DNA of 64,000 nt, taken from NCBI RefSeq assembly GCF_025465945.1, contig NZ_JANLNW010000067.1, positions 1 to 64,000 on the forward strand, in the 5' to 3' direction. Made by a program: the position numbers and the translations under genes. Positions 17,090 through 25,647 of this stretch are shown piece after piece. Numbering within the stretch: the first letter of the stretch is position 1; each line of letters begins with the position of its first letter. A model generated the notes under the pieces. The model searched no databases and was not told the DNA's origin. It saw only the letters and a program-made list of their open reading frames with translations. The stretch comes from Pseudomonas sp. 6D_7.1_Bac1. Its GTDB lineage: Bacteria; Pseudomonadota; Gammaproteobacteria; Pseudomonadales; Pseudomonadaceae.

Positions 17090-17109
17090 AGCCCGGCCGA
17101 AGCCGGGCT
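17090..17109 (-). terminator. Terminator of the tandem-repeat protein gene
   Basis: A perfect stem AGCCCGGC / GCCGGGCT with loop CGAA. On the minus strand it is followed by a T-rich run (TAGTTGTTT), and it starts 20 bases after the stop of the gene at 17129-17452. Confidence 0.75.
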
Positions 17110-17128
17110 GTGAAGTCTGTGCAAGGCG

Positions 17129-17452
17129 TTAACTGATAGCGGCGGCAGTACCGGTGCGGTCAAAACCATCGGCGGCGATAGCGCCAGCGGTACCGGTGTG
17201 GTCAAAGCCGTCGGCAGCGACTTTGGCCGAGCCGGTGCGATCGAAGCCGTCGGCAGCGACTTTGGCCGAGCCGGTGCGATCGAAGCCGTCGGCAGCGACT
17301 TTGGCCGAGCCGGTGCGATCAAAACCATCAGCCGCCACGGCAGAACCTTCAGCGGTGAAAGCGGCGGAACCGGTGCGGTCGTATCCGTCGGCAGCGAAGG
17401 TGTTGGCGGCCAGTACGGAGAGGGTCAGAGCGAGGATCAGTTGGGTTTTCAT
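17129..17452 (-). CDS. Small exported tandem-repeat protein (ADGFDRTGSA repeats)
   Basis: 107 residues from the ATG at 17452, which has TGGAG upstream; the frame runs to 17512 without a site. Residues 1-20 are a Sec signal peptide (MKTQLILALTLSVLAANTFA). The mature part is six copies of AD-G-[FY]-D-[RH]-T-G-[ST]-A; the central copies have a strict 13-residue period with KVA between them. There is no Cys and no enzyme motif. Three 39-base DNA repeats inside the gene are nearly identical, so copy number has expanded or been homogenised recently. The Asp/Gly-rich repeats recall ion-binding or amyloid-like exported repeats, but the function is unknown. It ends at its own terminator. Confidence 0.82.
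   Translation of the reverse strand: MKTQLILALTLSVLAANTFAADGYDRTGSAAFTAEGSAVAADGFDRTGSAKVAADGFDRTGSAKVAADGFDRTGSAKVAADGFDHTGTAGAIAADGFDRTGTAAAIS
17207..17323. repeat. Three tandem 39-base repeats inside the exported repeat protein gene
   Basis: Units at 17207-17245, 17246-17284 and 17285-17323 each start GCCGTCGGCAGCGACTTTGG and differ only near the last bases. Each encodes one 13-residue repeat, so unit gain or loss would stay in frame. Confidence 0.9.
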
Positions 17453-17703
17453 GATGTGTACTCCAGGTTGGTTTGCGGTTTGTGCGTTGGGTATGGTGCT
17501 CATACTACGCATGTAAATTTGATTAAAAAGCGCAAATAAACGCTTAAATCAATCTGATTTATCGATGCTTGTTCCGTCGCAGAATGTTTTCAGACGCTGC
17601 TTGGAAGCCTGCATTCTGTATACGTGCGAGACGTCGATATGGATTCAGATGGCAGCAGAATGTCGACTGGGCATTAACCGATCATTAATCGAACCGAGTC
17701 GAG

Positions 17704-17800
17704 GCCATCGCGAGCAGGCTCGCTCCCACATTAGATCGGCGTCAGACACATAACCTGTATCTGATGCGATCAGTGTGGGAGCGAGCCTGCTCGCGATGGG
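17704..17800. repeat. REPIN (GAGCCTGCTCGC type)
   Basis: Inverted arms CGCGAGCAGGCTCGCTCCCA and TGGGAGCGAGCCTGCTCGCG. It lies in the 386-base gap between the repeat-protein gene and the transporter gene. The rest of that gap (17453-17703) holds the repeat-protein promoter region and no visible gene. Confidence 0.9.
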
Positions 17801-17838
17801 GCCATGGCAGTCACCGTTGCAGTGACTGCCAAACGCGG

Positions 17839-19158
17839 TCAGTCAGTCTCGATCCGCGAGTGTTTGCGGGTATCTTTCATGGTCACGTACACCAGCAACG
17901 ACACTGCGATGCAGGCCGTGACATACCAGTAGTAACCGGTTTCCATGCCAATGCTCTTGAACCACAGGGCGATGTATTCAGCGGTACCGCCGAAGATCGA
18001 TACGGTCAGCGCATACGGCAGGCCTACGCCCAGTGCGCGGATTTCAGTGGGGAACAGTTCGGCTTTGACCACCGCGTTGATCGAGGTGTAGCCGCTGACG
18101 ATGATCAGCGCCGCCATGATCAGGAAGAACGCACCCCACCAGGTCTGGACAGTGTGCAGGGTCATGAGGATTGGCACGGTGAACACAGTCCCCAGAACGC
18201 CGAAGGCGATCAGGATCGGGCGGCGTCCGATTTTATCCGACAAGCCGCCAATGATCGGTTGCAGGCACATGAACAGAAACAGTGTGGCCGCCGAAATAGT
18301 GGTGGAGTCGGTGATGCTCATGCCGACCGTGTTCACCAGGTATTTCTGCATGTAGGTGGTGTAGGTGTAGAAGGCCAGGGTACCGCCCATGGTCAGGCCG
18401 ACCACGGTCATCAGTTCCTTGGGATGACGCAGCAGCGTGCGCATCGCGCTTTCTTTGGACTTCTCTTTCTTGGTGAAGGACTCGGTTTCTTCCATCCCGC
18501 GACGCAGGTACAACGCTACGACCGCACACAAGGCGCCGATGGCAAACGGGATACGCCAGCCCCAGGCATACAGCTGCTCAGTGGTCAGTACTTGCTGCAG
18601 CACGATCAGTACCGCGAGGGCGATGAGCTGGCCGGAGATCAGGGTCACGTACTGGAAGCTGGAGAAGAAGCCGCGACGTTCCTTGGTCGCCATTTCGCTG
18701 AGGTAGGTGGCCGAGGTCCCGTATTCGCCGCCGACCGACAAGCCCTGTAGCAAGCGGGCGAACACCAGCAGGATCGGTGCGCCGATGCCGATGGTTTCAT
18801 AACCCGGACTCAGGGCGATCAGCAGGGAGCCGAAGCACATCAGCAATACCGAGGCCATCAACGCGGCCTTGCGACCTTTGCGGTCGGCATACAGCCCCAT
18901 CAGCCAGCCACCGATCGGGCGCATCAGGAAGCCCACGGCAAAAATGGCTGCGGTGTTCATCAACTGTGCGGTGGACGAGCCGGCAGGGAAAAAGGCCTTG
19001 GCGAAATACAGCGAGAAGGCGGCGTAGACGTACCAGTCGTACCACTCGACCATGTTGCCGACAGAGCCGCTGAAGATCGATTTGATGCGGCTGGCGGTGG
19101 TCTTTTCTTTGGCAGGCGAAGCTACCGACCCAAGAGGCAGGGCTTGTGAGTTATCCAT
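17839..19158 (-). CDS. MHS-family MFS symporter, probably dicarboxylate/2-oxoglutarate uptake
   Basis: 439 residues with twelve expected membrane spans. The MHS-family signature after span 2 is clear (GWLMGLYADRKGRKAALMAS, about 84-103), with an N-terminal VEWYDWYVYAAFSLYFAKAF (about 38-57) and a long cytoplasmic loop (TESFTKKEKSKESAMRTLL) between the two halves. Members include KgtP and the Pseudomonas 2-oxoglutarate transporter PA5530. PA5530 is activated with sigma-54 by the MifS/MifR pair. The same kind of two-component pair lies directly upstream here, and a sigma-54 promoter precedes this gene, which supports that role. The exact substrate is inferred. Confidence 0.86.
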   Translation of the reverse strand: MDNSQALPLGSVASPAKEKTTASRIKSIFSGSVGNMVEWYDWYVYAAFSLYFAKAFFPAGSSTAQLMNTAAIFAVGFLMRPIGGWLMGLYADRKGRKAALMASVLLMCFGSLLIALSPGYETIGIGAPILLVFARLLQGLSVGGEYGTSATYLSEMATKERRGFFSSFQYVTLISGQLIALAVLIVLQQVLTTEQLYAWGWRIPFAIGALCAVVALYLRRGMEETESFTKKEKSKESAMRTLLRHPKELMTVVGLTMGGTLAFYTYTTYMQKYLVNTVGMSITDSTTISAATLFLFMCLQPIIGGLSDKIGRRPILIAFGVLGTVFTVPILMTLHTVQTWWGAFFLIMAALIIVSGYTSINAVVKAELFPTEIRALGVGLPYALTVSIFGGTAEYIALWFKSIGMETGYYWYVTACIAVSLLVYVTMKDTRKHSRIETD

Positions 19159-19218
19159 GACGGATCCTTCATTTAATTGTTTTTGTGGAGCGCGCGTAAA
19201 CGCAGCCTGCGTGGGCTA

Positions 19219-19237
19219 TAGCAGGAGCTGTGCCAAG
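19219..19237 (-). promoter_or_regulatory. Sigma-54 promoter of the MHS transporter
   Basis: On the minus strand the sequence reads TTGGCACAGCTCCTGCT, with GG at -24 and GC at -12 separated by exactly ten bases as RpoN promoters require. Transcription would start about 10-12 bases further, leaving roughly a 50-base leader to the ATG at 19158. Confidence 0.75.
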
Positions 19238-19275
19238 GGGGGAGAGGGGCGGTTTAGAGGGGGTGGCGGGAATGG

Positions 19276-19331
19276 GTGAGCGGAAATCCGCTTATTTGGA
19301 ATGGGGTGTGAGCGAAAAACCGCTTATTCGG
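19276..19331. promoter_or_regulatory. Tandem upstream activator sites for the sigma-54 regulator
   Basis: Two 24-base direct repeats, 19276-19299 and 19308-19331, match at 21 of 24 positions and start 32 bases apart, about three helical turns. Each starts GTGAGCG and holds CCGCTTATT followed by TGG or CGG. They lie about 40-110 bases upstream of the -24 element, the usual place for enhancer sites of an NtrC-type activator. Confidence 0.6.
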
Positions 19332-19361
19332 CTCATTAATTTGCGTTGTCTGTACCTGCTT

Positions 19362-19457
19362 CATCGCGAGCAGGCTCGCTCCCACAGTAGATTTTCGGTG
19401 TGCGCACTATTTGTGCTTCACACAGGAACAATGTGGGAGCGAGCCTGCTCGCGATGA
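19362..19457. repeat. REPIN (GAGCCTGCTCGC type)
   Basis: Inverted arms CGCGAGCAGGCTCGCTCCCA and TGGGAGCGAGCCTGCTCGCG about 45 bases apart, just downstream of the response-regulator gene and next to the transporter enhancer sites. Confidence 0.9.
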
Positions 19458-19490
19458 GGCCAGAACAGACACCACAAAAAATCAGCTTTC

Positions 19491-20816
19491 TTACAGGAAC
19501 ATCTCTCGGCTCAAGCCATGGCGCTGCATCTTTTCATTGAAGGTCCGGCGCGGCAGTTGCAGTTCTTCCAGCACGGCTTTGATATCGCCTTTGTACCGGG
19601 TCAGCGCGGCCCGCAGGCAATGTGCTTCGAAGGCTTCCTGCTGGGCGGCGAGGGACTGGCCGGGTTCGATACCGACCGGTTCCGGTTCACCCAGGCCCAG
19701 CACTTGACGTTCCGCGACGTTCGCCAATTCGCGCACGTTGCCCGGCCAGTCGTGGCTCAGCAACCGACTTAGCTGCGGGCCACTGAGCGGTGGAAAGCTG
19801 CGTCCCAGCCGCTGCGCGGCGGCTTGTGCGAAATGCTCGAACAGCAACGGAATGTCCTCACGCCGTTCGCGCAACGGCGGCAAGCGCAGTTCCGCGACAT
19901 TCAGCCGATACGCCAGGTCTTCGCGAAAACGCCCGGCGCGGGCTTCATCCAGCAGGTCGGGTTTGGTCGCGGCGATGATCCGCAGGTCCACGTGAATGCT
20001 CTGGTTGGAGCCCAGCCGTTCGAGCTTTTGCTCCTGCAATACCCGCAGCAATTTGACTTGTTGCGCCAGCGGCATGCTTTCGATTTCATCGAGGAACAAG
20101 GTACCGCCATCGGCGTATTCCAGTTTGCCAATGCGCTTGCCCTGAGCGCCGGTGAAGGCGCCGCTTTCATGACCGAACAACTCGGCTTCGAACAGTTGCT
20201 CGGGGATCGCCGCACAGTTCAACGCCACAAATGGCTTGTCGGCGCGCGGGCCAAAATCATGCAGGCAGCGGGCAACCAGCTCTTTGCCGCTGCCGGTTTC
20301 ACCACGGATCAACACGTTCACCGGCAGCGCCGCGAGGTCCAGCACTTGCCGACGCAGGGTCTGCAAACCACGGGAGACACCGAGCAGGCTGGCGTCGAGT
20401 TTGCTGCGGTTGTCGGCCTGCTCGTGCAAGGCGCGGTTTTCCAGCACCAGCCGACGTTTATCCAACGCCCGACGCAGGCTATTGAGCAAGGTCTCGGGGC
20501 TGAAGGGCTTTTCGAGGAAGTCGTAGGCACCCTCGCGCATGGCTTCGACGGCCATCGGCACATCGCCGTGCCCGGTCAGCAGAATCACCGGCAAGTCGGC
20601 GTCCAGCTGTTGCAGCCGAGCCAGGAGTTCCAGGCCGGTCATGCCGGGCATCCGCACGTCGCTGAGGATCACCCCGGGAAAATTCGCCGGCAGTTGTGCC
20701 AGGCATTCATCGGCGCGGCTGAACAGTTTGACCTCGAACCCCGATAGGCTCAGCCACTGTTCGACGGCATCGCGAATACTGCGTTCGTCATCGACCACGA
20801 TCACCGAGTTCAACAT
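19491..20816 (-). CDS. Sigma-54-dependent response regulator (MifR/DctD-type)
   Basis: 441 residues. Receiver domain (about 1-120; acidic pocket VVDDE, phospho-acceptor Asp in VILSDVRMPGMTG, Lys in LEKPFSPE), AAA+ domain (about 140-370; Walker A GETGSGKE, the sigma-54 contact loop ESGAFTGAQ, Walker B GGTLFLDEIE), and a C-terminal Fis-type helix-turn-helix (about 395-435). It overlaps the sensor kinase gene by seven bases. With the sigma-54 promoter and twin sites before the neighbouring transporter gene, it most likely activates that gene in response to a C4/C5-dicarboxylate. MifR (2-oxoglutarate) and DctD (C4-dicarboxylates) are both possible names. Confidence 0.9.
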   Translation of the reverse strand: MLNSVIVVDDERSIRDAVEQWLSLSGFEVKLFSRADECLAQLPANFPGVILSDVRMPGMTGLELLARLQQLDADLPVILLTGHGDVPMAVEAMREGAYDFLEKPFSPETLLNSLRRALDKRRLVLENRALHEQADNRSKLDASLLGVSRGLQTLRRQVLDLAALPVNVLIRGETGSGKELVARCLHDFGPRADKPFVALNCAAIPEQLFEAELFGHESGAFTGAQGKRIGKLEYADGGTLFLDEIESMPLAQQVKLLRVLQEQKLERLGSNQSIHVDLRIIAATKPDLLDEARAGRFREDLAYRLNVAELRLPPLRERREDIPLLFEHFAQAAAQRLGRSFPPLSGPQLSRLLSHDWPGNVRELANVAERQVLGLGEPEPVGIEPGQSLAAQQEAFEAHCLRAALTRYKGDIKAVLEELQLPRRTFNEKMQRHGLSREMFL

Positions 20817-22618
20817 TGAATGTGTGCCTCCAGATCGATGGGCAAGGTGAGGGTGAAAACGGCGCCGTCGCCCTGGTTATCGGCACTCAGGCGGCCGCCG
20901 AGTTCATGCACGATGGCGAACGATACCGCCAGCCCAAGGCCCAGGCCATCACCCACCGGTTTGGTGGTGAAGAACGGGTCGAAGACATTCGGCAGGTCCT
21001 GCGGCGCAATACCGCCGCCGCTGTCGGCGACGCTCAGGCGCCACAACTGCTCATCGGCTTCAAGGCGGATTTCCAGGCGTTTGAGCGGTTTGTCACGCAT
21101 GGCATCCAGGGCGTTGCGCAGCAGATTGATCAGCACCTGCTCCAGACGAATCGCATCGCCGCGAACCCAGGCCGGGCGAGTCAGGTGCAGCACGCAGTGG
21201 ATAGGTTCGTCACGCAGGCGGGCGTCGAGCAACTGCAAGGATTGATCGACCACCGCTGCCAGGTCGAGACGCTCGCGCAAACCGCTGGGGCTTTTGCGGG
21301 CGAACGTCTTGAGGTGACCCGTGAGGGCTGCCATGCGCGTCAGCATTTCATCCAGCGGTTTCAGCGTTTTGTAAGCGTCGTCGACCCGGCCGTGATCGAG
21401 CAACAGGCGCAAGGTCGCCAGTTGCATGCGCTGGGCGGTGAGTGGCTGGTTGATTTCATGGGCCAGGGCTGCCGACATTTGCCCCAGTGCCGCGAGTTTG
21501 GCTGATTGCACCAGACCGTCCTGCGCGGTGCGCAGGTCGCGGGTGCGCTCGTCCACCAGTCGTTCGAGTTCTTCGCGGCTGCGTTGGCGCAACTTGGCCA
21601 GACGCCAGCGCTGACTCAAAAACAGCAGCAAAAACACCAGCGTCAGCCACACCCCGGCGGCCGCCAGCCCGGCGTTACGCAAATCTTCGAAGGCCACCTG
21701 CGGGCGCCGTAACAGATGAAGGGTCCAGCCTTCGGCGCTCAAGGGCAGCGATTCCCACAGGTAGTCGGCCGCACCGTCGGGGCCGTCGACGCGGGCCAGA
21801 TAACTGTTCTGGTCAAAGTGCCGAATCGGCTGATGATCGAGCGGGGTCAGCGGTTGCTTGTCGTATTGGCGCGTGGTTTTAAGCTCGGCGCGATCGGTGT
21901 CCGACAGCGCGCCCAGCAGCCGATAACGCCACCCTGGTTGATTGGCGATGAACACAATGCCCCGCGCATCGCTGACCAGCAGGGTATCGCTGCCCTGACG
22001 CCATTCGCGTTCCAGCTCCGGAAATTCGAGTTTCACCACCATGGCGCCGAGAAACTCGCCGTTGTCAGCCGTCACCGCACTGGACAGGAAATAGCCGGGA
22101 ATCCCGCTGGTCACGCCTATCGCGAAAAAACGCCCGGCGCCCTGGCTGCGGGTCTGGCTGAAGTAGGGGCGAAAGCCGTAATTGTGGCCAACGTAACTGC
22201 TGGGCAAGCGCCAGTTACTGGCGGCCACCGCAAGCCCCGTGTGATCGAGCAGTTCCAGAGTGGACGACTGCGCCGCGCCGTTGATCTTTTCCAGTTTGCG
22301 GTTTAGCGCGTCTTGTTGCTCCGGGCTCACCGGGCCATACAGCGCCGAACGCAGTTCCGGGTCCAGCGCGAGCACGGCGGGCAGGGCGCGGTAGCGTTCG
22401 ATCAGGGTGTGCAGGGAATTGGCGTACAGCGCCAGTTGCTGATTGGCGCGGGCGGCGTCCTCCACCAGGGCCTGGCGTTCGGCGTGGCGCATGGCCAGGG
22501 AGGCGGCGAGCGCAGCACCGGCGAGGATCAGCAGGGTATACAACGACAAACGCAGGGTACGAGAGGTCGGCAGCATGCTGTGGCGAACGGATGGCAGGAC
22601 GGGCGGGCACGATAACAT
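20810..22618 (-). CDS. Membrane sensor histidine kinase (MifS/DctB-type)
   Basis: 602 residues from the ATG at 22618; an ATG at 22576 (MLPTSRTLRLSL) is an alternative that starts just before the first membrane span. Layout: span near 20-42, a large periplasmic double-Cache-type sensor (about 45-300), second span near 310-330, a coiled linker, HisKA with ALAHEINQPLTAQRMQL (His near 389), and HATPase with NLLRNALDAM, DSGGGIAP and GDGLGLGLAV. This is the DctB/MifS kind of carboxylate sensor. Overlap with the regulator gene implies coupled translation. Confidence 0.9.
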   Translation of the reverse strand: MLSCPPVLPSVRHSMLPTSRTLRLSLYTLLILAGAALAASLAMRHAERQALVEDAARANQQLALYANSLHTLIERYRALPAVLALDPELRSALYGPVSPEQQDALNRKLEKINGAAQSSTLELLDHTGLAVAASNWRLPSSYVGHNYGFRPYFSQTRSQGAGRFFAIGVTSGIPGYFLSSAVTADNGEFLGAMVVKLEFPELEREWRQGSDTLLVSDARGIVFIANQPGWRYRLLGALSDTDRAELKTTRQYDKQPLTPLDHQPIRHFDQNSYLARVDGPDGAADYLWESLPLSAEGWTLHLLRRPQVAFEDLRNAGLAAAGVWLTLVFLLLFLSQRWRLAKLRQRSREELERLVDERTRDLRTAQDGLVQSAKLAALGQMSAALAHEINQPLTAQRMQLATLRLLLDHGRVDDAYKTLKPLDEMLTRMAALTGHLKTFARKSPSGLRERLDLAAVVDQSLQLLDARLRDEPIHCVLHLTRPAWVRGDAIRLEQVLINLLRNALDAMRDKPLKRLEIRLEADEQLWRLSVADSGGGIAPQDLPNVFDPFFTTKPVGDGLGLGLAVSFAIVHELGGRLSADNQGDGAVFTLTLPIDLEAHIQC

Positions 22619-22804
22619 GCAGATGCCTGGCTCCGCCCCCCGTTCGCGTAATCACCGACGGCTCGGGCAATGACGACTGAAAACAGGATCAGTTCTGCGA
22701 ACAGTCGCATTGTCGACTGATCTCAGGCGAACGATTCGGAAGGGGGGCGTTCGAGGAGCCGCCTCGGTTTTGATCTGGGTGAGGGCGTGCGCCATTGGAT
22801 TGAC

Positions 22805-25603
22805 CTAGCCACTGTGGGTCCACCAGTTGTACAACCTGGAATGATGTCCCGATACCGGGTGAGCTTGCTGCCTTAAAAACCGATTATCCGTAGTGTTCAT
22901 TTCCTCGTAGGCGGCAATTCCTCTAAGACCATGTGCGATGTCGGCAAGGGCGGCATGGGTTTGCTCACGCAAGGTTGCCAGGCTGATAGACGCCCCCCCC
23001 GTTACCGATGCATCGAGAGCATCAGTGCCCAACGCTTCGAACGCCTCTTCGTACCAGGCAGAACGTTCCTCGACAGCCTTTTGCCAATCGGTGTACATCG
23101 TCTTTATCTTGCCGATCTTGACTGGATCTAACCCGTTTTTGATGTCTTCGACTTCGATAGCCCGAGCAAACATATTGATCGCGCCGGGAATGATCGATAG
23201 CCACGAGCTCATGACTCTGTTCATCAAGAAGTCAGGGTTGAGCACTGAGTTGAGGAACGGATGTATCCGATCATCTTTAAAATCTTTCCAGGTTTTGATT
23301 TCTTTAACGGGCTCAGTGATACCCAACCCACGATCAATCTGTGCAACAGACATTTTCGAAGTTTGCGGTATTAGCGGGCCGAGCGTGACCCCGAGCCCGT
23401 CCGCGATCCCGTTTATTATCGGGTCTGCCATCGCGCCGGTCACATCCCCGGCGATGTTGCCGCCAATCAGCCCCCCAGCCCCTAAGTAGGGTACTCCAGG
23501 AACACTAGGAACGATGCTATCGATGAACCCGGCAGCTTGCGCTCCGGCCTCATAGCCCATGACTCCTTTGCCCACCTCGGCCGCCAGATTTGCCAGCAGG
23601 TTTCTTTTGAGGTGCTTCTGATGGATGATGTTGTGCAGTAGCGCGTTTGTCTGCTCGGCAAATCCGCCTACGACGGAAATGAACTCCGAAGAAAGCATGA
23701 TCACGGCTTCCGATTTAGCCCCACCCACAGGATCCACATAGCGCAGCGGATTGTTCCCCACAAACGCAAACAGATTTGTCCCGTCCACTGCCCCCGCCGG
23801 ATCGGCACTGATCCAGCGTTGTACCCACGGCGCGTAGTACCGCGCTCCGTAGTAATACAACCCGCTTTCATCCATCTCCTTGCCCGAATAGCGGATGAAC
23901 TTATAAGCCACCTCGATGAGCGAGCGCGCCGCCATCCACGCGGTGGCGCCGTACGGGTAATAGCCTTCGTGGGTAATCATCTGCGCCTTTTGGTCCAGCT
24001 CCATCAGGCACGATCCCAGATGATCCTCCAGGGTGTAGCGCAGTTGATCCGGATCGATGCCTGAGGGCGGGAGTGCGGCCCAATGCAGGCAACGCACACT
24101 GCCGACCCCGGCAGCGAGGGTGATGACGTGCAGCTCCTCACCGTTGTCCCGGGTGCGGATCTCAAGGCCCGGCAGATAGCGGACCTCATGAGAATGGCTG
24201 TTTGAGGGTGCGTAGGTGTCGTGGCGCTTGTAGACCCGCGAGCCCTGGCTGTAGCGATAGTGCTCTTCGTCGTCGGGATCGCTGTCTCGATGCACCAGCG
24301 TTACAGAGGCCAACTGGTCGCGCGCGTCCCAGCACATGGGGTGGCCGGGTTGCAGGGCCAACTGATTGCCGTGGCGGTCGAACAGTTTGTCGAACTCCGG
24401 GTCGGGATAGTCAGGGGCCCAGCGCACGCCGCGGTTGCTGTTCGGGTCGATGAACATCTCGCGGGTATGACTGGCCCCCTCGCGCACATGGTTGAGCTTG
24501 ATCAGGTTGCCGCCAGTATCGTAGGTATAAGTCTGGGTGTAGTTGCGTCGATCCTTGGGGTCGGTTGGTCCTGGCCGGCCCGGGTTGTCGGAAGGCGGGG
24601 CGTCGTCGTAGCCTGTGGCGCTGGTCAGTCGGTACAGCGAGTCATAGGTGAACGTACGGTGACCGTCGACTCGCTGGTTGGCGAAATGGCTCGGTGTAAA
24701 GGTCAGGTCATCGATGCGGGTCACGTTGCCCATGCGATCGTAAAAATACTCGAAATCCTGTAACGGCGGTTCCAGTTTTTTTTGCGCCTTCAAGCTGAAT
24801 AAACGCCCATCGGCGGCATCGTAGGTCCAGGTGCTGAGTACGTCGTTGCCGGCGAGCTGGGTGATTATCTGGCCGGCGGCGTTGTACTGCGCGTCGTTGA
24901 GAACCGTCTGCCAGTTCTTGCCTTGCTCTATTTGCAGTTGTACCTGCTGGAGTTGGCCGGCAACGTTGTAGCGCAACTGTTGCCGATGATCACAGGCATC
25001 GGTCTGGCTTAGCACCGTGCCAAGGGCGCTGTAACGCCATACCGTGGTGCAGGCCAGCCCATCGGCAAAGGTGCGGGTTTCATTGAGCGGCTGACCGAGC
25101 AGGTTGAAACCGTTGATGCTCAGCGAGCCCGAGGGATCGATCTGCTCGAGTAACTGACCGCGTCGATTGTGCTTGGGGTCGGCAGAGACGTCGGCGTAGG
25201 TAAAGGTTTCGACGTTCGGTTGCGCGTTTTCCTCGACGGCTATCACGCGCAACTGATTGTCGTAGGTGGTTCGCCAGTGATTGGCGCGCTGATCCCAGTG
25301 CTGAAGGATTTCACCGGCGACCCCCGCCAGACTCAAGCGCCGACCGGAATCGACACTGTCGACCCTGAGCGCTTCACCCGACAGCCGATAGACAGTAGCC
25401 AGGTTAGGTCTGGGGGCATTGCCGAACAGTCGCGGGTCCCATTGCTCTATCTGTCTCCCAATAGTGTCATGGCGTTGCCGGGTGATCAGTGTTTCCAGTG
25501 CCCCACCGGCGACCTTGCGCAGATAAGCCACCTGACGGATTGGCAAGCCGCGAGGGTCGTTGGCCTTCAGCTCGGGTGTACGGCAATGAATGTTCTGATT
25601 CAT
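22805..25603 (-). CDS. Tc toxin subunit C (TccC-like Rhs protein), second copy, with unknown C-terminal toxin
   Basis: 932 residues. Residues 1 to about 625 are the conserved TccC/Rhs part: start TPELKANDPRGLPIRQVAYL, many YD repeats, and the core signature SGLYYYGARYYAPWVQRW near 578-596, ending NPLRYVDPVGG. Residues after about 625 (some 307) are the variable toxic tip, which in the family is cut off inside the B-C cocoon and injected. This tip has a Gly-rich hydrophobic stretch near 700-725 (YLGAGGLIGGNIAG) and helical segments; I recognise no ADP-ribosyltransferase, deamidase or nuclease motif. It starts 44 bases after the first TccC gene, in one operon with TcB. Confidence 0.87.
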   Translation of the reverse strand: MNQNIHCRTPELKANDPRGLPIRQVAYLRKVAGGALETLITRQRHDTIGRQIEQWDPRLFGNAPRPNLATVYRLSGEALRVDSVDSGRRLSLAGVAGEILQHWDQRANHWRTTYDNQLRVIAVEENAQPNVETFTYADVSADPKHNRRGQLLEQIDPSGSLSINGFNLLGQPLNETRTFADGLACTTVWRYSALGTVLSQTDACDHRQQLRYNVAGQLQQVQLQIEQGKNWQTVLNDAQYNAAGQIITQLAGNDVLSTWTYDAADGRLFSLKAQKKLEPPLQDFEYFYDRMGNVTRIDDLTFTPSHFANQRVDGHRTFTYDSLYRLTSATGYDDAPPSDNPGRPGPTDPKDRRNYTQTYTYDTGGNLIKLNHVREGASHTREMFIDPNSNRGVRWAPDYPDPEFDKLFDRHGNQLALQPGHPMCWDARDQLASVTLVHRDSDPDDEEHYRYSQGSRVYKRHDTYAPSNSHSHEVRYLPGLEIRTRDNGEELHVITLAAGVGSVRCLHWAALPPSGIDPDQLRYTLEDHLGSCLMELDQKAQMITHEGYYPYGATAWMAARSLIEVAYKFIRYSGKEMDESGLYYYGARYYAPWVQRWISADPAGAVDGTNLFAFVGNNPLRYVDPVGGAKSEAVIMLSSEFISVVGGFAEQTNALLHNIIHQKHLKRNLLANLAAEVGKGVMGYEAGAQAAGFIDSIVPSVPGVPYLGAGGLIGGNIAGDVTGAMADPIINGIADGLGVTLGPLIPQTSKMSVAQIDRGLGITEPVKEIKTWKDFKDDRIHPFLNSVLNPDFLMNRVMSSWLSIIPGAINMFARAIEVEDIKNGLDPVKIGKIKTMYTDWQKAVEERSAWYEEAFEALGTDALDASVTGGASISLATLREQTHAALADIAHGLRGIAAYEEMNTTDNRFLRQQAHPVSGHHSRLYNWWTHSG

Positions 25604-25647
25604 TCGATAGGCTCACTAACAGGGACGCTACGGCCGCGCTGCCTGGC

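Noticed and set aside
17129..17452. CRISPR-like array from the 39-base repeats
   Set aside because: The repeats are contiguous, without spacers, and encode a regular peptide repeat.
22739..22775. Terminator-like GC stem before TTTT downstream of the Tc C genes
   Set aside because: It has the T-run on the plus strand, while both neighbouring genes are on the minus strand, and the stem is only five bases.
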